Shown: positions 33,119-42,943 of the stretch, piece after piece
Numbering within the stretch: the stretch's first letter is position 1
Layout: each line of letters begins with the position of its first letter
Assembly: GCF_017592335.1 (NCBI RefSeq)
Contig: NZ_JACNMP010000027.1
Coordinates: 1 to 44,861, forward strand
DNA: 44,861 nt
Source: Pseudaestuariivita rosea
Lineage (GTDB): Bacteria > Pseudomonadota > Alphaproteobacteria > Rhodobacterales > Rhodobacteraceae
Reading direction: 5' to 3'
Program-made: the position numbers and the translations under genes
Notes under the pieces: generated by a model
What the model saw: only the letters and a program-made list of their open reading frames with translations
Told to the model about the DNA's origin: nothing
Database searches by the model: none

Positions 33119-35521
33119 ATGAAACAACAACTGTCTTTTGACATCACCCAGATGCATTGCGCATCCTGCGTCGCCCGCGTCGAGGATAAGCTGCGTACCG
33201 TGCGTGGGATCACCGATGTCGCCGTTAACCTTGCCAACCATCGTGCGACTGTTCAGACCGACGGCAGCGTTGCGGCACGTGATGTCATCGGACACTTGTC
33301 AGATATCGGAAAACCCGCCCAGATCGAACAGATAACGCTGAACATCAGCGGCATGTCCTGTGCGTCTTGCGTCGCCCAGATCGAAAAATCCCTGCAAAAC
33401 CTGCCATTTGTCATCGACGTAAAGGTCGATCTGATGGCTGAAACCGCACGGGTCAACATGCTAAGCACCGACACGGGGGCACTGATCGACGCCGTGGCCC
33501 AGACCGGCAAGACCGCGCGTTTGGCCGATGGTCCGGGCACCACCACCCCGGATCATAGCACGCAATTAAAACAAAACCTGATCCTGGCCGCCGCTCTGAC
33601 CGCACCCGTTTTCGTGCTTGAGATGGGCAGCCACCTGATACCCGGCCTGCACCACCTGATCGCCCGAACCATCGGGATTGAGGTCAGTTGGTTCATCCAG
33701 TTCGCGCTGACCTCTCTTATCCTGATCCTGCCGGGGCGGGGCTTTTTCACAACCGGATTTCCCGCCCTATTCAAAGGGGCCCCCGATATGAATTCGCTGG
33801 TCGCCCTTGGCACCAGCGCGGCTTATGCCTTTTCGGTCATCGCTCTTTTCGCACCCACCCTTCTCCCCGACGGCACGCGCGCCGTCTACTTCGAAGCCGC
33901 CGCCGTGATCATAACCCTGATCCTTCTGGGCCGCTGGCTTGAGGCCAAAGCCAAGGCCAGAACAGGTGACGCCATCCGAAAGCTGATCGATCTGTCCCCC
34001 AAAACGGCCCGCGTCGAAACGAACGGGGACCTGCGGGATGTCCCGGTCGGCGACCTGCAACTGGACGATATCATCCACGTCCGCCCGGGCGAGCGACTGG
34101 CGGTGGATGGCATCGTGACCGGCGGCGAAAGCTATGTCGATGAAAGCATGATCACAGGCGAACCCGTGCCCGTTGCGAAATCCAGTGGCGATACCGTGAC
34201 CAGTGGCACCATCAACACCGCGGGCGCGCTGAGGTTCCGGGCCACAGCCGTGGGGGCGCAGACACGCCTTAGCCAGATCGTCGAGATGGTGCAAAAGGCC
34301 CAGGCCACCCGATTGCCCGTACAGGATCTTGTCAATCGCATTACCGGCTGGTTCGTCCCCGCCGTTCTAACCGTTGCGGTGCTGACCATCGTCACATGGC
34401 TGATCTTCGGCCCTGATCCGGTTCTGTCATATGCGCTGGTGGCAGGTATATCGGTGCTGATCGTCGCGTGCCCCTGCGCCATGGGGCTGGCTGTTCCGAC
34501 CTCGATCATGGTGGGTATGGGCCGGGCTGCGGAAAAAGGCGTGCTGTTTCGCAACGGCGATGCCTTGCAAAAGCTGCGCGATGTCAAAACGATCGTCTTT
34601 GACAAAACAGGCACACTGACGGTTGGTACGCCCGCGCTGGACCGAATAGAAATCGTTGGTGACATCAGTGATGAAGAGGCCCTGCGTCTTGCAGCCGCCG
34701 CTGAAATGCTATCCGAACATCCCCTGGCCAAGGCGATCGTACAGGCCGCTGACACCAGAGATATTTCGCGATCCAAAGCCAATCATTTTCACGCGGTCAT
34801 CGGCCAAGGTATCACCGCAACTGTCGAGGACAAAGACATCGCCATCGGCTCGCTTCGGTTTTTGAAAGAGCTTAATATCGAGGTGCAGCCCCTGACATCG
34901 AAAACGCCGGGCGCGACACAGATTCACATGGCCGTCGACAGGCAGCATGTGGCCGTGTTTCTGATTTCGGACACAATCCGCCCCGAGGCCCGCGATCTGA
35001 TCGAGCTGCTCAAGGCACAAGGCCTAATGACCGCGATGGTCACGGGCGATGCCGAAAGCACCGCAAAGCATGTCGCAAACCAGTTGGGCATCGATCATGT
35101 CGTGGCCGGGGTCCTACCTGCAGGCAAGGTTGCCGCCATTCGCGACCTGCAAAAGGATGGCCCGGTGGCCTTTGTCGGCGACGGCATAAACGACGCCCCT
35201 GCCCTGGCCGCCGCCGACGTCGGCATCGCCATAGGCACCGGGACCGATATCGCCATCGAAACCGCCGATCTGGTCACGATGTCAGAAAACCTGAATACTG
35301 TGAAACATGCGATCGACATCAGCCGTGCGAGCCTGCGTAACATTCATCAGAACCTGTTTTGGGCCTTTGGGTACAATACCTTGCTGATCCCGGTCGCAGC
35401 CGGGCTGCTGTTTCCGCTGTTTGGCCTGCTTCTGTCGCCGGCCTTTGCGGCCGGGGCCATGGCGCTGTCCAGTGTATTTGTCGTGGGCAATGCGCTGCGA
35501 TTGCGTAAGCTGGCGCTGTAA
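33119..35521 (+). CDS. copA: Cu(I)-exporting P1B-type ATPase
   Basis: 800 aa. Two N-terminal heavy-metal domains each have a CxxC: MHCASCVARVE (residues ~12-22) and MSCASCVAQIE (~78-88). Eight membrane helices follow, with the ion path motif CPCAMGLAVPTS. Actuator MITGEPVPV, phosphorylation DKTGTLT, nucleotide-binding SEHPLAKA (the HP of P1B ATPases) and hinge GDGINDAPALA are all present. It pumps Cu+ out of the cytoplasm. The promoter carries a CueR operator and cueR follows, forming a self-contained copper response. Start ATG 33119 has only a weak ribosome-binding site. Confidence 0.95.
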   Translation: MKQQLSFDITQMHCASCVARVEDKLRTVRGITDVAVNLANHRATVQTDGSVAARDVIGHLSDIGKPAQIEQITLNISGMSCASCVAQIEKSLQNLPFVIDVKVDLMAETARVNMLSTDTGALIDAVAQTGKTARLADGPGTTTPDHSTQLKQNLILAAALTAPVFVLEMGSHLIPGLHHLIARTIGIEVSWFIQFALTSLILILPGRGFFTTGFPALFKGAPDMNSLVALGTSAAYAFSVIALFAPTLLPDGTRAVYFEAAAVIITLILLGRWLEAKAKARTGDAIRKLIDLSPKTARVETNGDLRDVPVGDLQLDDIIHVRPGERLAVDGIVTGGESYVDESMITGEPVPVAKSSGDTVTSGTINTAGALRFRATAVGAQTRLSQIVEMVQKAQATRLPVQDLVNRITGWFVPAVLTVAVLTIVTWLIFGPDPVLSYALVAGISVLIVACPCAMGLAVPTSIMVGMGRAAEKGVLFRNGDALQKLRDVKTIVFDKTGTLTVGTPALDRIEIVGDISDEEALRLAAAAEMLSEHPLAKAIVQAADTRDISRSKANHFHAVIGQGITATVEDKDIAIGSLRFLKELNIEVQPLTSKTPGATQIHMAVDRQHVAVFLISDTIRPEARDLIELLKAQGLMTAMVTGDAESTAKHVANQLGIDHVVAGVLPAGKVAAIRDLQKDGPVAFVGDGINDAPALAAADVGIAIGTGTDIAIETADLVTMSENLNTVKHAIDISRASLRNIHQNLFWAFGYNTLLIPVAAGLLFPLFGLLLSPAFAAGAMALSSVFVVGNALRLRKLAL

Positions 35522-35544
35522 TGCATCCATCCGGGAAGGGTCCG

Positions 35545-35931
35545 ATGAACATTGGTGAAGCATCCGAAAAAAGCGGGCTGCCCCGCAAAACGATCCGATA
35601 TTACGAAGATATCGACCTGATCCGCCCCCTGCGTGACCGGAATGGATACCGTGCCTTCCGTGACAAGGATGTGCACAAGCTGATTTTCCTCAGCCGGGCG
35701 CGCGCGCTTGGGTTTTCGATCGACGACTGCCGCACCCTGCTGGCGCTGTGGGAAGACGACCAGCGCGCCAGCGCCGATGTCCGCGCCCTGGCCCAGGACC
35801 ATCTGGCGCATATCGATCATAAAATCCAAGACCTGCAATCCATGCGCGCAACCCTGTCCGACCTGATCACCGCCTGCGCCGGCGATCACAGACCCGACTG
35901 CCCGATATTGGCATCGCTTGAAAAAGAGTGA
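35545..35931 (+). CDS. cueR: MerR-family copper-responsive regulator CueR
   Basis: 128 aa. Start ATG 35545 (MNIGEASEKSGLPRKTIRYY) follows GGGAAGG and fits the family; an upstream in-frame ATG at 35521 overlaps the copA stop. MerR winged helix at residues 1-70, dimerisation helix ~75-110, and a C-terminal copper-binding loop with two cysteines in ACAGDHRPDCPIL, spaced as in CueR. It should bind the dyad at 33065-33081 and activate copA when it binds Cu(I). Here it lies downstream in the same direction, so read-through gives feedback on its own level. Confidence 0.92.
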   Translation: MNIGEASEKSGLPRKTIRYYEDIDLIRPLRDRNGYRAFRDKDVHKLIFLSRARALGFSIDDCRTLLALWEDDQRASADVRALAQDHLAHIDHKIQDLQSMRATLSDLITACAGDHRPDCPILASLEKE

Positions 35932-35935
35932 AAAG

Positions 35936-36012
35936 TGGTCGGGACGGCAAGATTCGAACTTGCGACCCCCTGTACCCAAAACAGGTGCGCTACCAGGCTG
36001 CGCTACGCCCCG
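35936..36012 (-). tRNA. tRNA-Pro (UGG)
   Basis: A 77-nt cloverleaf on the minus strand: acceptor CGGGGCG with CGTCCCG (one G-U pair), discriminator A, encoded CCA; anticodon loop TTTTGGGTA gives UGG; T arm with GTTCGAATC. It starts 4 bases after the cueR stop on the other strand. No att-like copy of its 3' end was seen in the window. Confidence 0.97.
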
Positions 36013-36055
36013 ACGAAGCAGTCGTTTAATACGTCCCGATTAAAATGAAAAGCCC

Positions 36056-36541
36056 CTAACAGGGCCAAACTGCAATTGTTTGATCAATCGCCGGATGGCG
36101 CAATTCCGATCCCAGGCCTATCCCCATCTGCTGTGCCATCCCGCCGTTGATTTCCAGAACAAACTGAACCGGGCCATCACTGGGCAACGGGGTCCGATCC
36201 ATGGGGGTCGCGTTATAATGTATGCGATGCACTGTACCGTCATCCCGAATAAATAGAATATCCAGCGGGATCAGCGTATTTTCCATCCAGAACGACAGCG
36301 GCTGCGGACGATCATAGACAAACAGCATGCCGGAAAACTGCGGAAGCGTTTCGCGATTCATCAATCCACGGCCACGCTCGGCCGGGTCATCTGCGATTTC
36401 AACACTGAAACGCGCTTCGCCCCAGGCACCCCGTATCTGTGCATGCTCAGCCGAACACGCCGCATTGGCCACAAAAGCCCATGCGCAAAGCCAGATCACG
36501 CTGACTGAAAAAACCTTCAGCTTTTTAAAGCTGCTTCCCAT
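36056..36541 (-). CDS. DUF192-family exported protein
   Basis: 161 aa from ATG 36541. The signal peptide spans the first ~27 residues (MGSSFKKLKVFSVSVIWLCA, cleavage near ANA/AC). The mature part has the DUF192 pattern: RFSVEIADDPAERGRGLMNR, MLFVYDRPQPLSFWMENTLI (the F-W-M-x-N-T-x-I-P-L-D core) and ILFIRDDGTVHRIHYNATPM. Function is not established; the family is small, secreted and beta-rich. Its start overlaps the end of the cold-shock gene by 25 bases, so the two are co-transcribed. Confidence 0.88.
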   Translation of the reverse strand: MGSSFKKLKVFSVSVIWLCAWAFVANAACSAEHAQIRGAWGEARFSVEIADDPAERGRGLMNRETLPQFSGMLFVYDRPQPLSFWMENTLIPLDILFIRDDGTVHRIHYNATPMDRTPLPSDGPVQFVLEINGGMAQQMGIGLGSELRHPAIDQTIAVWPC

Positions 36542-37047
36542 GACGCGACAAATGTCGCCATGCGTCCGCGTTGCCCGTCGATCACACGCAAACAAACCGC
36601 TTCTCCTGGTTGCAGATCGGCAAATCCGGAACTACGAAGAACTTCAATATGAATGAATACATCTTCATCCCGGCCGAAGACATTTGCGAACCCAAACCCT
36701 TTGCCCTTGTCAAACCATTTCACACGAGCTGGTTCCAAAGGTGTAAGCGCAATCGTTTCGCTGTCAATGCCGATCAAATCAGCCAGATTTGAGGCAAAAA
36801 TGCCCTCGGGCGGAGCGATTTCCAAAACTTCCACAGCCTGCATACCGCGTGTCGTCTTTTGAACTGTGACTTTTATGCTTGCAGAATCGGCAATAGAACT
36901 TTGTCCAAAATTCCGTAGGACATTTGCATGCAGCAGGATGTCCGGCCCGCCTTCATCTGAAACAACAAAACCAAATCCCTTTGTCGGATCAAACCATTTA
37001 ACGTGCCCAGTCACGGTTTCGTGAATTTCTGTTTCGTCTTTTGTCAT
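36517..37047 (-). CDS. tandem cold-shock-domain protein
   Basis: 176 aa with two cold-shock domains. The first (residues ~12-75) has GHVKWFDPTKGFGFVVSDEG and DILLHANVL; the second (~107-175) has ARVKWFDKGKGFGFANVFGR and DVFIHIEVL. Both retain the RNP1 (KGFGF) and RNP2 (VFIH/ILLH) signatures that bind single-stranded RNA/DNA. Ordinary Csp proteins are ~70 aa; double-domain forms like this are common in alphaproteobacteria. Long upstream leader (37048-37172) is AT-rich, as expected for cold-shock mRNA. It is followed by DUF192. Confidence 0.92.
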   Translation of the reverse strand: MTKDETEIHETVTGHVKWFDPTKGFGFVVSDEGGPDILLHANVLRNFGQSSIADSASIKVTVQKTTRGMQAVEVLEIAPPEGIFASNLADLIGIDSETIALTPLEPARVKWFDKGKGFGFANVFGRDEDVFIHIEVLRSSGFADLQPGEAVCLRVIDGQRGRMATFVASWEAALKS

Positions 37048-37172
37048 TATTAATTGTCCGTGCAGGAGGCCGAGCGACGTCCCTTAATTAGTCTTATGTC
37101 CTTACCTATGTCTATGTGCTTTACAATAATTGCAAGTGCTTGGCATCAATTGAACTTACCTAAAGTCAAATA

Positions 37173-37787
37173 TTACGGGTTAAGCCGTACTGTTTCCCAT
37201 TCGTGATCAAGTTTTTCACGCTTCCACTGAAAACGGTCATGCAGCCGATAATCTCCGTCGGCCCAGAATTCGATTTCAAGCGGTTTGATGCGGAATCCCC
37301 CCCAAAATGGCGGCCGTTTCGGGTTTGTACCGTGACGTGCGGTGACTTTCGCGACTTCGGCCACGAGGGCGGCGCGCGACGACAGCGGCTTTGACTGCTG
37401 CGATGCCCAGGCCCCCAGACGACTTTTCAAAGAACGTGACGTAAAATAGTCGTCCGCCTTTTTGCCCTCCTCAAGCTCGACCACGCCGCGCACGCGAATC
37501 TGTCGCCGAAGCGATTTCCAATGCATCACAAACGCCGCCTTGCCAGCCTGTGTGATCTCGGCCGCTTTCTGGCTGTTATAGTTCGTGTAAAAGACAAAGG
37601 CGTCATCCTCGACATCTTTCAACAGCACCATCCGCGCATTGGGCAGGCCCGTTTCGTCAACGGTCGACAAGGCAATCGCATTGGGATCGTTGGGTTCGGT
37701 CTTTTCAGCCTCAGACATCCAGGCACGCACGATCTGAAATGGATCATCACCCGCAAATATACCCGATCTGTCCATGGATGCCGTCAC
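37173..37787 (-). CDS. pdxH: pyridoxamine 5'-phosphate oxidase
   Basis: 204 aa. It uses FMN and O2 to make pyridoxal phosphate. Signature pieces: [78 protein letters not shown], and the C-terminal [20 protein letters not shown] ... RLHDRFQW. The length matches the family and the start is ATG 37787. It is divergent from fabI, with ~135 bases between them. Confidence 0.95.
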   Translation of the reverse strand: MTASMDRSGIFAGDDPFQIVRAWMSEAEKTEPNDPNAIALSTVDETGLPNARMVLLKDVEDDAFVFYTNYNSQKAAEITQAGKAAFVMHWKSLRRQIRVRGVVELEEGKKADDYFTSRSLKSRLGAWASQQSKPLSSRAALVAEVAKVTARHGTNPKRPPFWGGFRIKPLEIEFWADGDYRLHDRFQWKREKLDHEWETVRLNP

Positions 37788-37924
37788 TCCTTCAATCCTA
37801 CGGGTGGCGCTATATCACACCAAAAATGTTTTCAAGTATTGCCGACCCTTAGCGCTGTCTTGCCGCGCAGGAAGCAATAGCCTAAACCAAACGCACATAT
37901 ATCGAAATGGGCAGGGACGAAGAA

Positions 37925-38731
37925 ATGTCAACGGAACTGATGGCGGGAAAACGCGGCCTGATCATGGGGCTGGCCAATGATAAGTCGATCGCGTGGGGGA
38001 TAGCAAAAGCCTGCGCCGATGCGGGGGCTGAACTGGCCTTTTCTTATCAGGGCGAAGCGCTGTTGAAACGGGTCAATCCGCTGGCCGAACAACTGGGCTC
38101 TGACATTGTCATCCCTTGCGATGTGGGCGACGAGGCATCGATCGACGCGCTGTTTGATGAATTGAAGAAGCGTTGGGGTAAACTGGATTTCATCGTCCAC
38201 GCCATCGGCTTTTCCGACAAAAACGAACTGCGCGGCCGCTATGTTGACACCACCCGTGGCAATTTCCAGATGTCGATGGATATCTCGGTCTATTCCTTCA
38301 CTGCCGTCGTTCAGCGCGCCGAAAAACTGATGACCGACGGCGGCAGCTGCCTGACACTGACCTACTATGGCGCCGAAAAGGTGATGCCGCATTACAACGT
38401 CATGGGTGTGGCTAAAGCCGCCCTTGAGGCCAGCGTGCGTTATCTGGCCGAGGATCTGGGCAAAGACGGCATCCGCGTCAACGCCATCAGCGCCGGGCCG
38501 ATCAAAACACTGGCCGCCAGCGGCATCGGCGATTTCCGTTACATCATGAAATGGAACGAATATAACGCGCCGCTACGCCGCACAGTGAATATCGAAGACG
38601 TTGGGAATTCAGCACTTTATCTTCTGTCTGACCTGGGCTCTGGCACGACAGGCGAGGTCCTGCACGTCGATGCAGGCTATCATGTCGTCGGCATGAAGGC
38701 CGTCGACGCCCCGGATATCAGCAAATCATGA
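37925..38731 (+). CDS. fabI: enoyl-[acyl-carrier-protein] reductase (NADH) FabI
   Basis: 268 aa. I prefer ATG 37925 (MSTELMAGKRGLIMGLANDK) because homology starts there and AGGGACGAAG precedes it; an ATG at 37907 adds six residues. It is a short-chain dehydrogenase: GLANDKSIAWGIAKA cofactor loop, FSYQGEALLKRVNPLA, and the catalytic Y...Y-x6-K in YYGAEKVMPHYNVMGVAKAA; GPIKTLAASGIGDF is the substrate loop. It catalyses the last reduction in fatty-acid elongation and is the triclosan target in other bacteria. It overlaps the LysE gene by 4 bases. Confidence 0.95.
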   Translation: MSTELMAGKRGLIMGLANDKSIAWGIAKACADAGAELAFSYQGEALLKRVNPLAEQLGSDIVIPCDVGDEASIDALFDELKKRWGKLDFIVHAIGFSDKNELRGRYVDTTRGNFQMSMDISVYSFTAVVQRAEKLMTDGGSCLTLTYYGAEKVMPHYNVMGVAKAALEASVRYLAEDLGKDGIRVNAISAGPIKTLAASGIGDFRYIMKWNEYNAPLRRTVNIEDVGNSALYLLSDLGSGTTGEVLHVDAGYHVVGMKAVDAPDISKS

Positions 38732-39342
38732 CCTGGGCGGCCTTTGCCTCGATCCTGCTGATCCATCTGGCCGCGGCCATCAGCCCCGGTCCATCCTTTG
38801 TCGTGTCGGTCAAAACCGCCGCTGCCGAAGGATTTCGCGTCGCCGCCGCCCTGGCGGTGGGCTTTGGCCTGGGGGCTGCCATATGGGCCGCCACCGCGCT
38901 GATGGGCCTTGCGATACTGTTCGAAATCCTGCCGGGCCTTCTGACGGCGCTGAAAATCATCGGCGGGCTGTTTTTATGCTTTATCGCCGTCATGATGTGG
39001 CGCCACGCCAAAGACCCCATCGCCTTTGCCGATGCCACAGCCGCCCCGCGCGGCATCCTGTCAGCCATCCGGCTTGGCGTGATCACACAGCTGGCCAACC
39101 CCAAACCGGCCGTCTTTTTCGGCGCCGTCTTCATCGGCCTTGTGCCCGAGGGCAGCTCGGTCTGGATGCTGGCCGCCCTTCTGGGCATGATTTTTGCGAA
39201 TGAGACAATATGGTACATTGTCGTGGCCAAAGCGTTTTCGACCCACACCGCCCGTCAGGCCTATGTTCGGTTCAAAACCTGGATCGACCGCCTGTTCGGC
39301 GGGCTGATTGCCGTGTTCGGGCTGAAAATCGCGATAAGCTAA
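38728..39342 (+). CDS. LysE/RhtB-family exporter
   Basis: 204 aa with about six hydrophobic helices. The N-terminal hallmark [20 protein letters not shown] (the PGP motif followed by a small-residue helix) identifies the LysE/RhtB family, exporters of amino acids or homoserine lactones. [16 protein letters not shown] is the second family motif. Substrate unknown. ATGA overlap with fabI and a 14-base gap to gpt indicate one operon. Confidence 0.9.
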   Translation: MTWAAFASILLIHLAAAISPGPSFVVSVKTAAAEGFRVAAALAVGFGLGAAIWAATALMGLAILFEILPGLLTALKIIGGLFLCFIAVMMWRHAKDPIAFADATAAPRGILSAIRLGVITQLANPKPAVFFGAVFIGLVPEGSSVWMLAALLGMIFANETIWYIVVAKAFSTHTARQAYVRFKTWIDRLFGGLIAVFGLKIAIS

Positions 39343-39356
39343 AAGGAAAAGAAAGC

Positions 39357-39875
39357 ATGTCTGATCGCCTGCCCCACGAAAAAGGATTTCACGTCAGTTG
39401 GGATCAGATGCATCGTGACAGCCGCGCGCTGGCCTGGCGGCTTGATGGGCGCGGACCAGACGATGGCGCGTGGCGGGCCGTGGTTGCCATCACCCGGGGC
39501 GGCATGGCGCCCGCAATGATCGTCGCGCGCGAACTCGATATCCGCACCGTCGACACGATCAGCGTCAAGTCCTACCATTCGGGCGGCGGCAAGGCCGACC
39601 AGCGACGCGAGGCCGAGGTGCTGAAATCCCCCAATGCCAAGATGATGGGTGACGGTACCGGTGTGCTGATCGTCGATGATCTCGTGGACAGCGGCAAGAC
39701 GTTGGAACTGGTGCGCAGCCTTTATCCCAACGCCCATTTCGCCACCGTCTACGCCAAACCGCAAGGCGAGCCGCAGGTCGATACCTTTATCACCGGCGTC
39801 AGCCAGGACACATGGATTTTCTTCCCCTGGGACATGGCCCTGCAATATGTCGAACCCTATCGCGGCAAGGACTGA
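39357..39875 (+). CDS. gpt: xanthine phosphoribosyltransferase
   Basis: 172 aa from ATG 39357 with AAAAGGAAAAG upstream. The PRPP-binding loop is [20 protein letters not shown]; the flexible-loop region is [29 protein letters not shown] closes the protein as in E. coli Gpt. It converts xanthine/guanine with PRPP to XMP/GMP for purine salvage. Two bases separate its stop from the next ATG. Confidence 0.92.
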   Translation: MSDRLPHEKGFHVSWDQMHRDSRALAWRLDGRGPDDGAWRAVVAITRGGMAPAMIVARELDIRTVDTISVKSYHSGGGKADQRREAEVLKSPNAKMMGDGTGVLIVDDLVDSGKTLELVRSLYPNAHFATVYAKPQGEPQVDTFITGVSQDTWIFFPWDMALQYVEPYRGKD

Positions 39876-39877
39876 CC

Positions 39878-41062
39878 ATGTCGCGCACCACGTCGACCTT
39901 CGACCCCCCGGTGATGGAGGCGCGCAATTGGCTGAACGGCATTGAGTTTCCCGCAGATCGCCCCCTGCTGAACGTCAGTCAGGCCGCGCCCATCGATCCG
40001 CCCCCGCCCCAGATGCTGCAGGCCATGGCCGAAAAGGTGGTCAGCGATCCGACCGTGCATCTTTACGGACCCGTTCTGGGTATGCCTGAATTACGGGCCG
40101 AACTCGCGCAGCAGTGGTCCGATGCCTATGGCGGCACCGTCACGCCCGATCAGGTCGCCATCACCTCGGGCTGTAATCAGGCGTTCACCGCAACCATCGC
40201 GGCCCTGACATCCGAAGGCGATCAGGTCATCCTGCCGACCCCATGGTACTTTAACCATAAAATGTGGCTGGATATGGCGGGCGTCGAAACCCGCCCGCTG
40301 GACACCGGCGCAAACCTGTTGCCGGACCCCGATCAGGCCGCCGCGATGATCACCGACCGCACCCGTGCGATCGTGCTGGTGTCGCCCAACAATCCCGGCG
40401 GCGTCGAATATCCGCCCGACCTGATCCGGGCGTTCTATGATCTGGCGCAGTCCCACCGCATCAAGCTGATCATCGATGAAACCTATCGCGATTTTCATAA
40501 ACACCCCGGCGCGCCGCATGATTTGCTGACCGACCCCGACTGGCACGAAACCCTGATCCAGCTTTACAGCTTTTCCAAGGCCTATCGCCTGACCGGTCAC
40601 CGCGTTGGCGCCATTCTGACCGCGCGCCCCCTACTGTCCCAGATCGAAAAGTTCCTCGACACCGTTACCATCTGCCCCAATCAGATCGGCCAGTGGGCCG
40701 CGCTTTGGGGTATGCAGAACCTGTCGCAATGGCTGGCGGGCGAACGCGCGGAAATTCTGTCGCGGCGTCAGGCCATCATCGACAGCTTTCCCCAGTTGGC
40801 CCAGCACGGCTGGCAACTGATGGGGTGCGGTGCCTATTTCGCCTATGTCCGCCACCCCTTTGACCTGCCCTCTGATCAACTGGCGCGGCATATGGTGCAG
40901 GCGGCCTCGGTCCTGCTGTTGCCGGGCACCATGTTCAAACCCGCGGGCGACGCCACCGCGGCCCGCGAACTGCGCATCGCCTTCGCCAATATTGACCGCG
41001 CAGGCATCAAGATGTTGTTTGATCGTCTGGCGCATCTTGCCCCGCCCGAGACGCTCGCATAA
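39878..41062 (+). CDS. PLP-dependent aminotransferase, class I/II
   Basis: 394 aa from ATG 39878. Fold type I pattern: LYGPVLGMPELRAELAQQWS, AITSGCNQAFTATIAALTSE, VLVSPNNPGG (the NNP motif), LIIDETYRDF with the Asp that holds the pyridine nitrogen, and the PLP lysine in LYSFSKAYRLTGHRVGA near residue 235. C-terminal Arg in ARELRIAFANI binds the substrate carboxylate. Amino-donor specificity is not readable. In an operon-like run after gpt (2-base gap) and before the ppi gene (27 bases). Confidence 0.9.
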   Translation: MSRTTSTFDPPVMEARNWLNGIEFPADRPLLNVSQAAPIDPPPPQMLQAMAEKVVSDPTVHLYGPVLGMPELRAELAQQWSDAYGGTVTPDQVAITSGCNQAFTATIAALTSEGDQVILPTPWYFNHKMWLDMAGVETRPLDTGANLLPDPDQAAAMITDRTRAIVLVSPNNPGGVEYPPDLIRAFYDLAQSHRIKLIIDETYRDFHKHPGAPHDLLTDPDWHETLIQLYSFSKAYRLTGHRVGAILTARPLLSQIEKFLDTVTICPNQIGQWAALWGMQNLSQWLAGERAEILSRRQAIIDSFPQLAQHGWQLMGCGAYFAYVRHPFDLPSDQLARHMVQAASVLLLPGTMFKPAGDATAARELRIAFANIDRAGIKMLFDRLAHLAPPETLA

Positions 41063-41089
41063 GAAAGCGCAAGCGTAAAAGGGGACACC

Positions 41090-42934
41090 ATGGGCAAAGG
41101 TAAAATTTCGAAACTTTTTGTGTGGATTCTGTTCGGGCTGCTGGCCCTTGGTTTGGCCGGGTTTTCGACCGGCGGCTTTGGCAACCGCTTTGGCAGTGTG
41201 GCCAGCGTCGGCAGCAAGGATGTCGATGGCAACACCTATGCCCGCACGTTGCAGGATGAAATGACCGCTTATGCCCGCCAGACCGGTCGGGCACTGCCCT
41301 TTGAAACCGTGCTGGCCGAAGGGATCGACCAGATCGTCCTGCAACGCCTGATTGCCACCCGCGCGCTGGACCATGAAACTGACCGCCTAGGCCTATCCAT
41401 CGGCGATGATGAGGTCCGAAACCGTGTCCAGACCTTCCGCGATTTTCTGGACCAGAACGGCAATTTCGACCGCGAAACCTATCGCCTTCTGCTGCAACGC
41501 CGTGGTCAGACCGAAGCCGAATTCGAAGCCAGCCTGCGCGAAGATGCTGCCCGCGAAATCCTGCAACTGGCCGTCGTCGGTGGCCTGGATGTGTCAGACC
41601 GCTACATCGACACCTTTTACAACTACCTGGCCGAACGTCGGAATTTCAGCTGGATCGCCCTGACGGCCGATAACCTCGACGCCCCTGTCGGTGTGCCAGA
41701 CGACGCCACACTGCAAAGCTACTACGACGCCAACCCCGATGAATTCACCCTGCCCGAAACCAAGCGGATCACCTACGCCTGGCTGACCCCCGACATGCTG
41801 CAGGACGACATCGACCTGGATGAAGAGGTGCTGCGCGGCCTTTATGACGACCGTATCTCGGAATTTGTCATGCCCGAACGCCGCCTGGTCGAACGTCTGG
41901 TCTTTGGTTCCGAAGACGAAGCCGCGGCCGCCAAGGCCCGGCTGGATGCGGGTGAACTGACCTTCCCCGAACTGGTCGAGGAACGCGACCTGACACTGGA
42001 CGTCATCGACCTGGGCGACCGCACACAGGCCGAACTGGGCGACGCCGGTGAGGCGATTTTCGCACTGGAAGAGGCCGGACAGGTCACAAACCCCCTGCCC
42101 TCGCCCCTTGGGCCCGCGCTTTACCGGATGAACGCGATCCTGTCGGCGCAGGAAACCAGTTTTGAGGAAGTCCGCGATGATCTGGGCGCCGAAATCATCG
42201 CCGACACCGCCCGCCGCCAGATCAGCGATCAGTTTCTGACCCTGCAGGAACTGCTGGCCAGCGGCGCCACGCTGGAAGAGCTTGCCAGCGAAAGCGACAT
42301 GGAACTGGGCACCATCGAATGGTACCCCGGCATCACCGATGACATCGCCGCCTATACCGCCTTCCGCGCGGCCGCTTTGCAACTGGACGAAGGTGACTTT
42401 CCTGAAATCCTCGAACTGGAAGACGGCGGTATCTTTGCGATGCGCCTGGAAGAAATCATTGCCCCCCGCGTCCAACCCCTGGCCGATGTGCGCGGCGACG
42501 CGATCCGCAGCTGGCAGTCGGCCGAAACCCTGTCACGCCTTGACGCGCTGGCCGACGATCTGATGACCCGGCTTGAGGCGGGCGAAAACATCAGCGACCT
42601 TGGCTTCCCCGTGAACGTCGAACAGGATATCACCCGTGATTTCAGCCTGCCTAACGCGCCCGTCGACACCGTCCTGCAGGTCTTTGAAATGACCCGCGAC
42701 GAACGCCGCAAGATCGAAAGTGACGGCCAGATCGTCGTGGTCGAGCTGGACGAAATCCTGGTGCCCGACGAAGACAACCCCGATATCGCAGCCCTGCGCG
42801 GCGTGATCGAAAGCGCGGGCCTGCAAAGCCTGCAGCAGGACCTGTTTCTGGCCTTCACCCGCCAGGTTCAGGACGACCTGCAGCCCACGATCAACCCAAC
42901 CACCATCACCAGCATCCACGCGAATTTCCAGTAA
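41090..42934 (+). CDS. SurA/PpiD-type peptidylprolyl isomerase
   Basis: 614 aa. The short cytoplasmic start is followed by one membrane helix (ISKLFVWILFGLLALGLAGF), then a SurA_N-like chaperone region (SVASVGSKDVDGNTYARTLQ, DQIVLQRLIATRALDHETDR) and a long periplasmic part. A degenerate parvulin domain is around residues 255-375 (FGSEDEAAAAKARLDAGELT, FPELVEERD, GEAIFALEEAGQVTNPLPSP). PpiD-type proteins help outer-membrane and exported proteins fold at the inner-membrane exit site. Position directly upstream of trpE is typical of Rhodobacteraceae. 27 bases after the aminotransferase and 9 bases before trpE. Confidence 0.9.
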   Translation: MGKGKISKLFVWILFGLLALGLAGFSTGGFGNRFGSVASVGSKDVDGNTYARTLQDEMTAYARQTGRALPFETVLAEGIDQIVLQRLIATRALDHETDRLGLSIGDDEVRNRVQTFRDFLDQNGNFDRETYRLLLQRRGQTEAEFEASLREDAAREILQLAVVGGLDVSDRYIDTFYNYLAERRNFSWIALTADNLDAPVGVPDDATLQSYYDANPDEFTLPETKRITYAWLTPDMLQDDIDLDEEVLRGLYDDRISEFVMPERRLVERLVFGSEDEAAAAKARLDAGELTFPELVEERDLTLDVIDLGDRTQAELGDAGEAIFALEEAGQVTNPLPSPLGPALYRMNAILSAQETSFEEVRDDLGAEIIADTARRQISDQFLTLQELLASGATLEELASESDMELGTIEWYPGITDDIAAYTAFRAAALQLDEGDFPEILELEDGGIFAMRLEEIIAPRVQPLADVRGDAIRSWQSAETLSRLDALADDLMTRLEAGENISDLGFPVNVEQDITRDFSLPNAPVDTVLQVFEMTRDERRKIESDGQIVVVELDEILVPDEDNPDIAALRGVIESAGLQSLQQDLFLAFTRQVQDDLQPTINPTTITSIHANFQ

Positions 42935-42943
42935 GGCGGCAAA

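Noticed and set aside
41594-42475. 293-aa minus-strand frame opposite the ppi gene
   Set aside because: Gly/Phe/Gln-rich artefact of the complementary strand; the plus-strand gene has a membrane helix and chaperone pattern.
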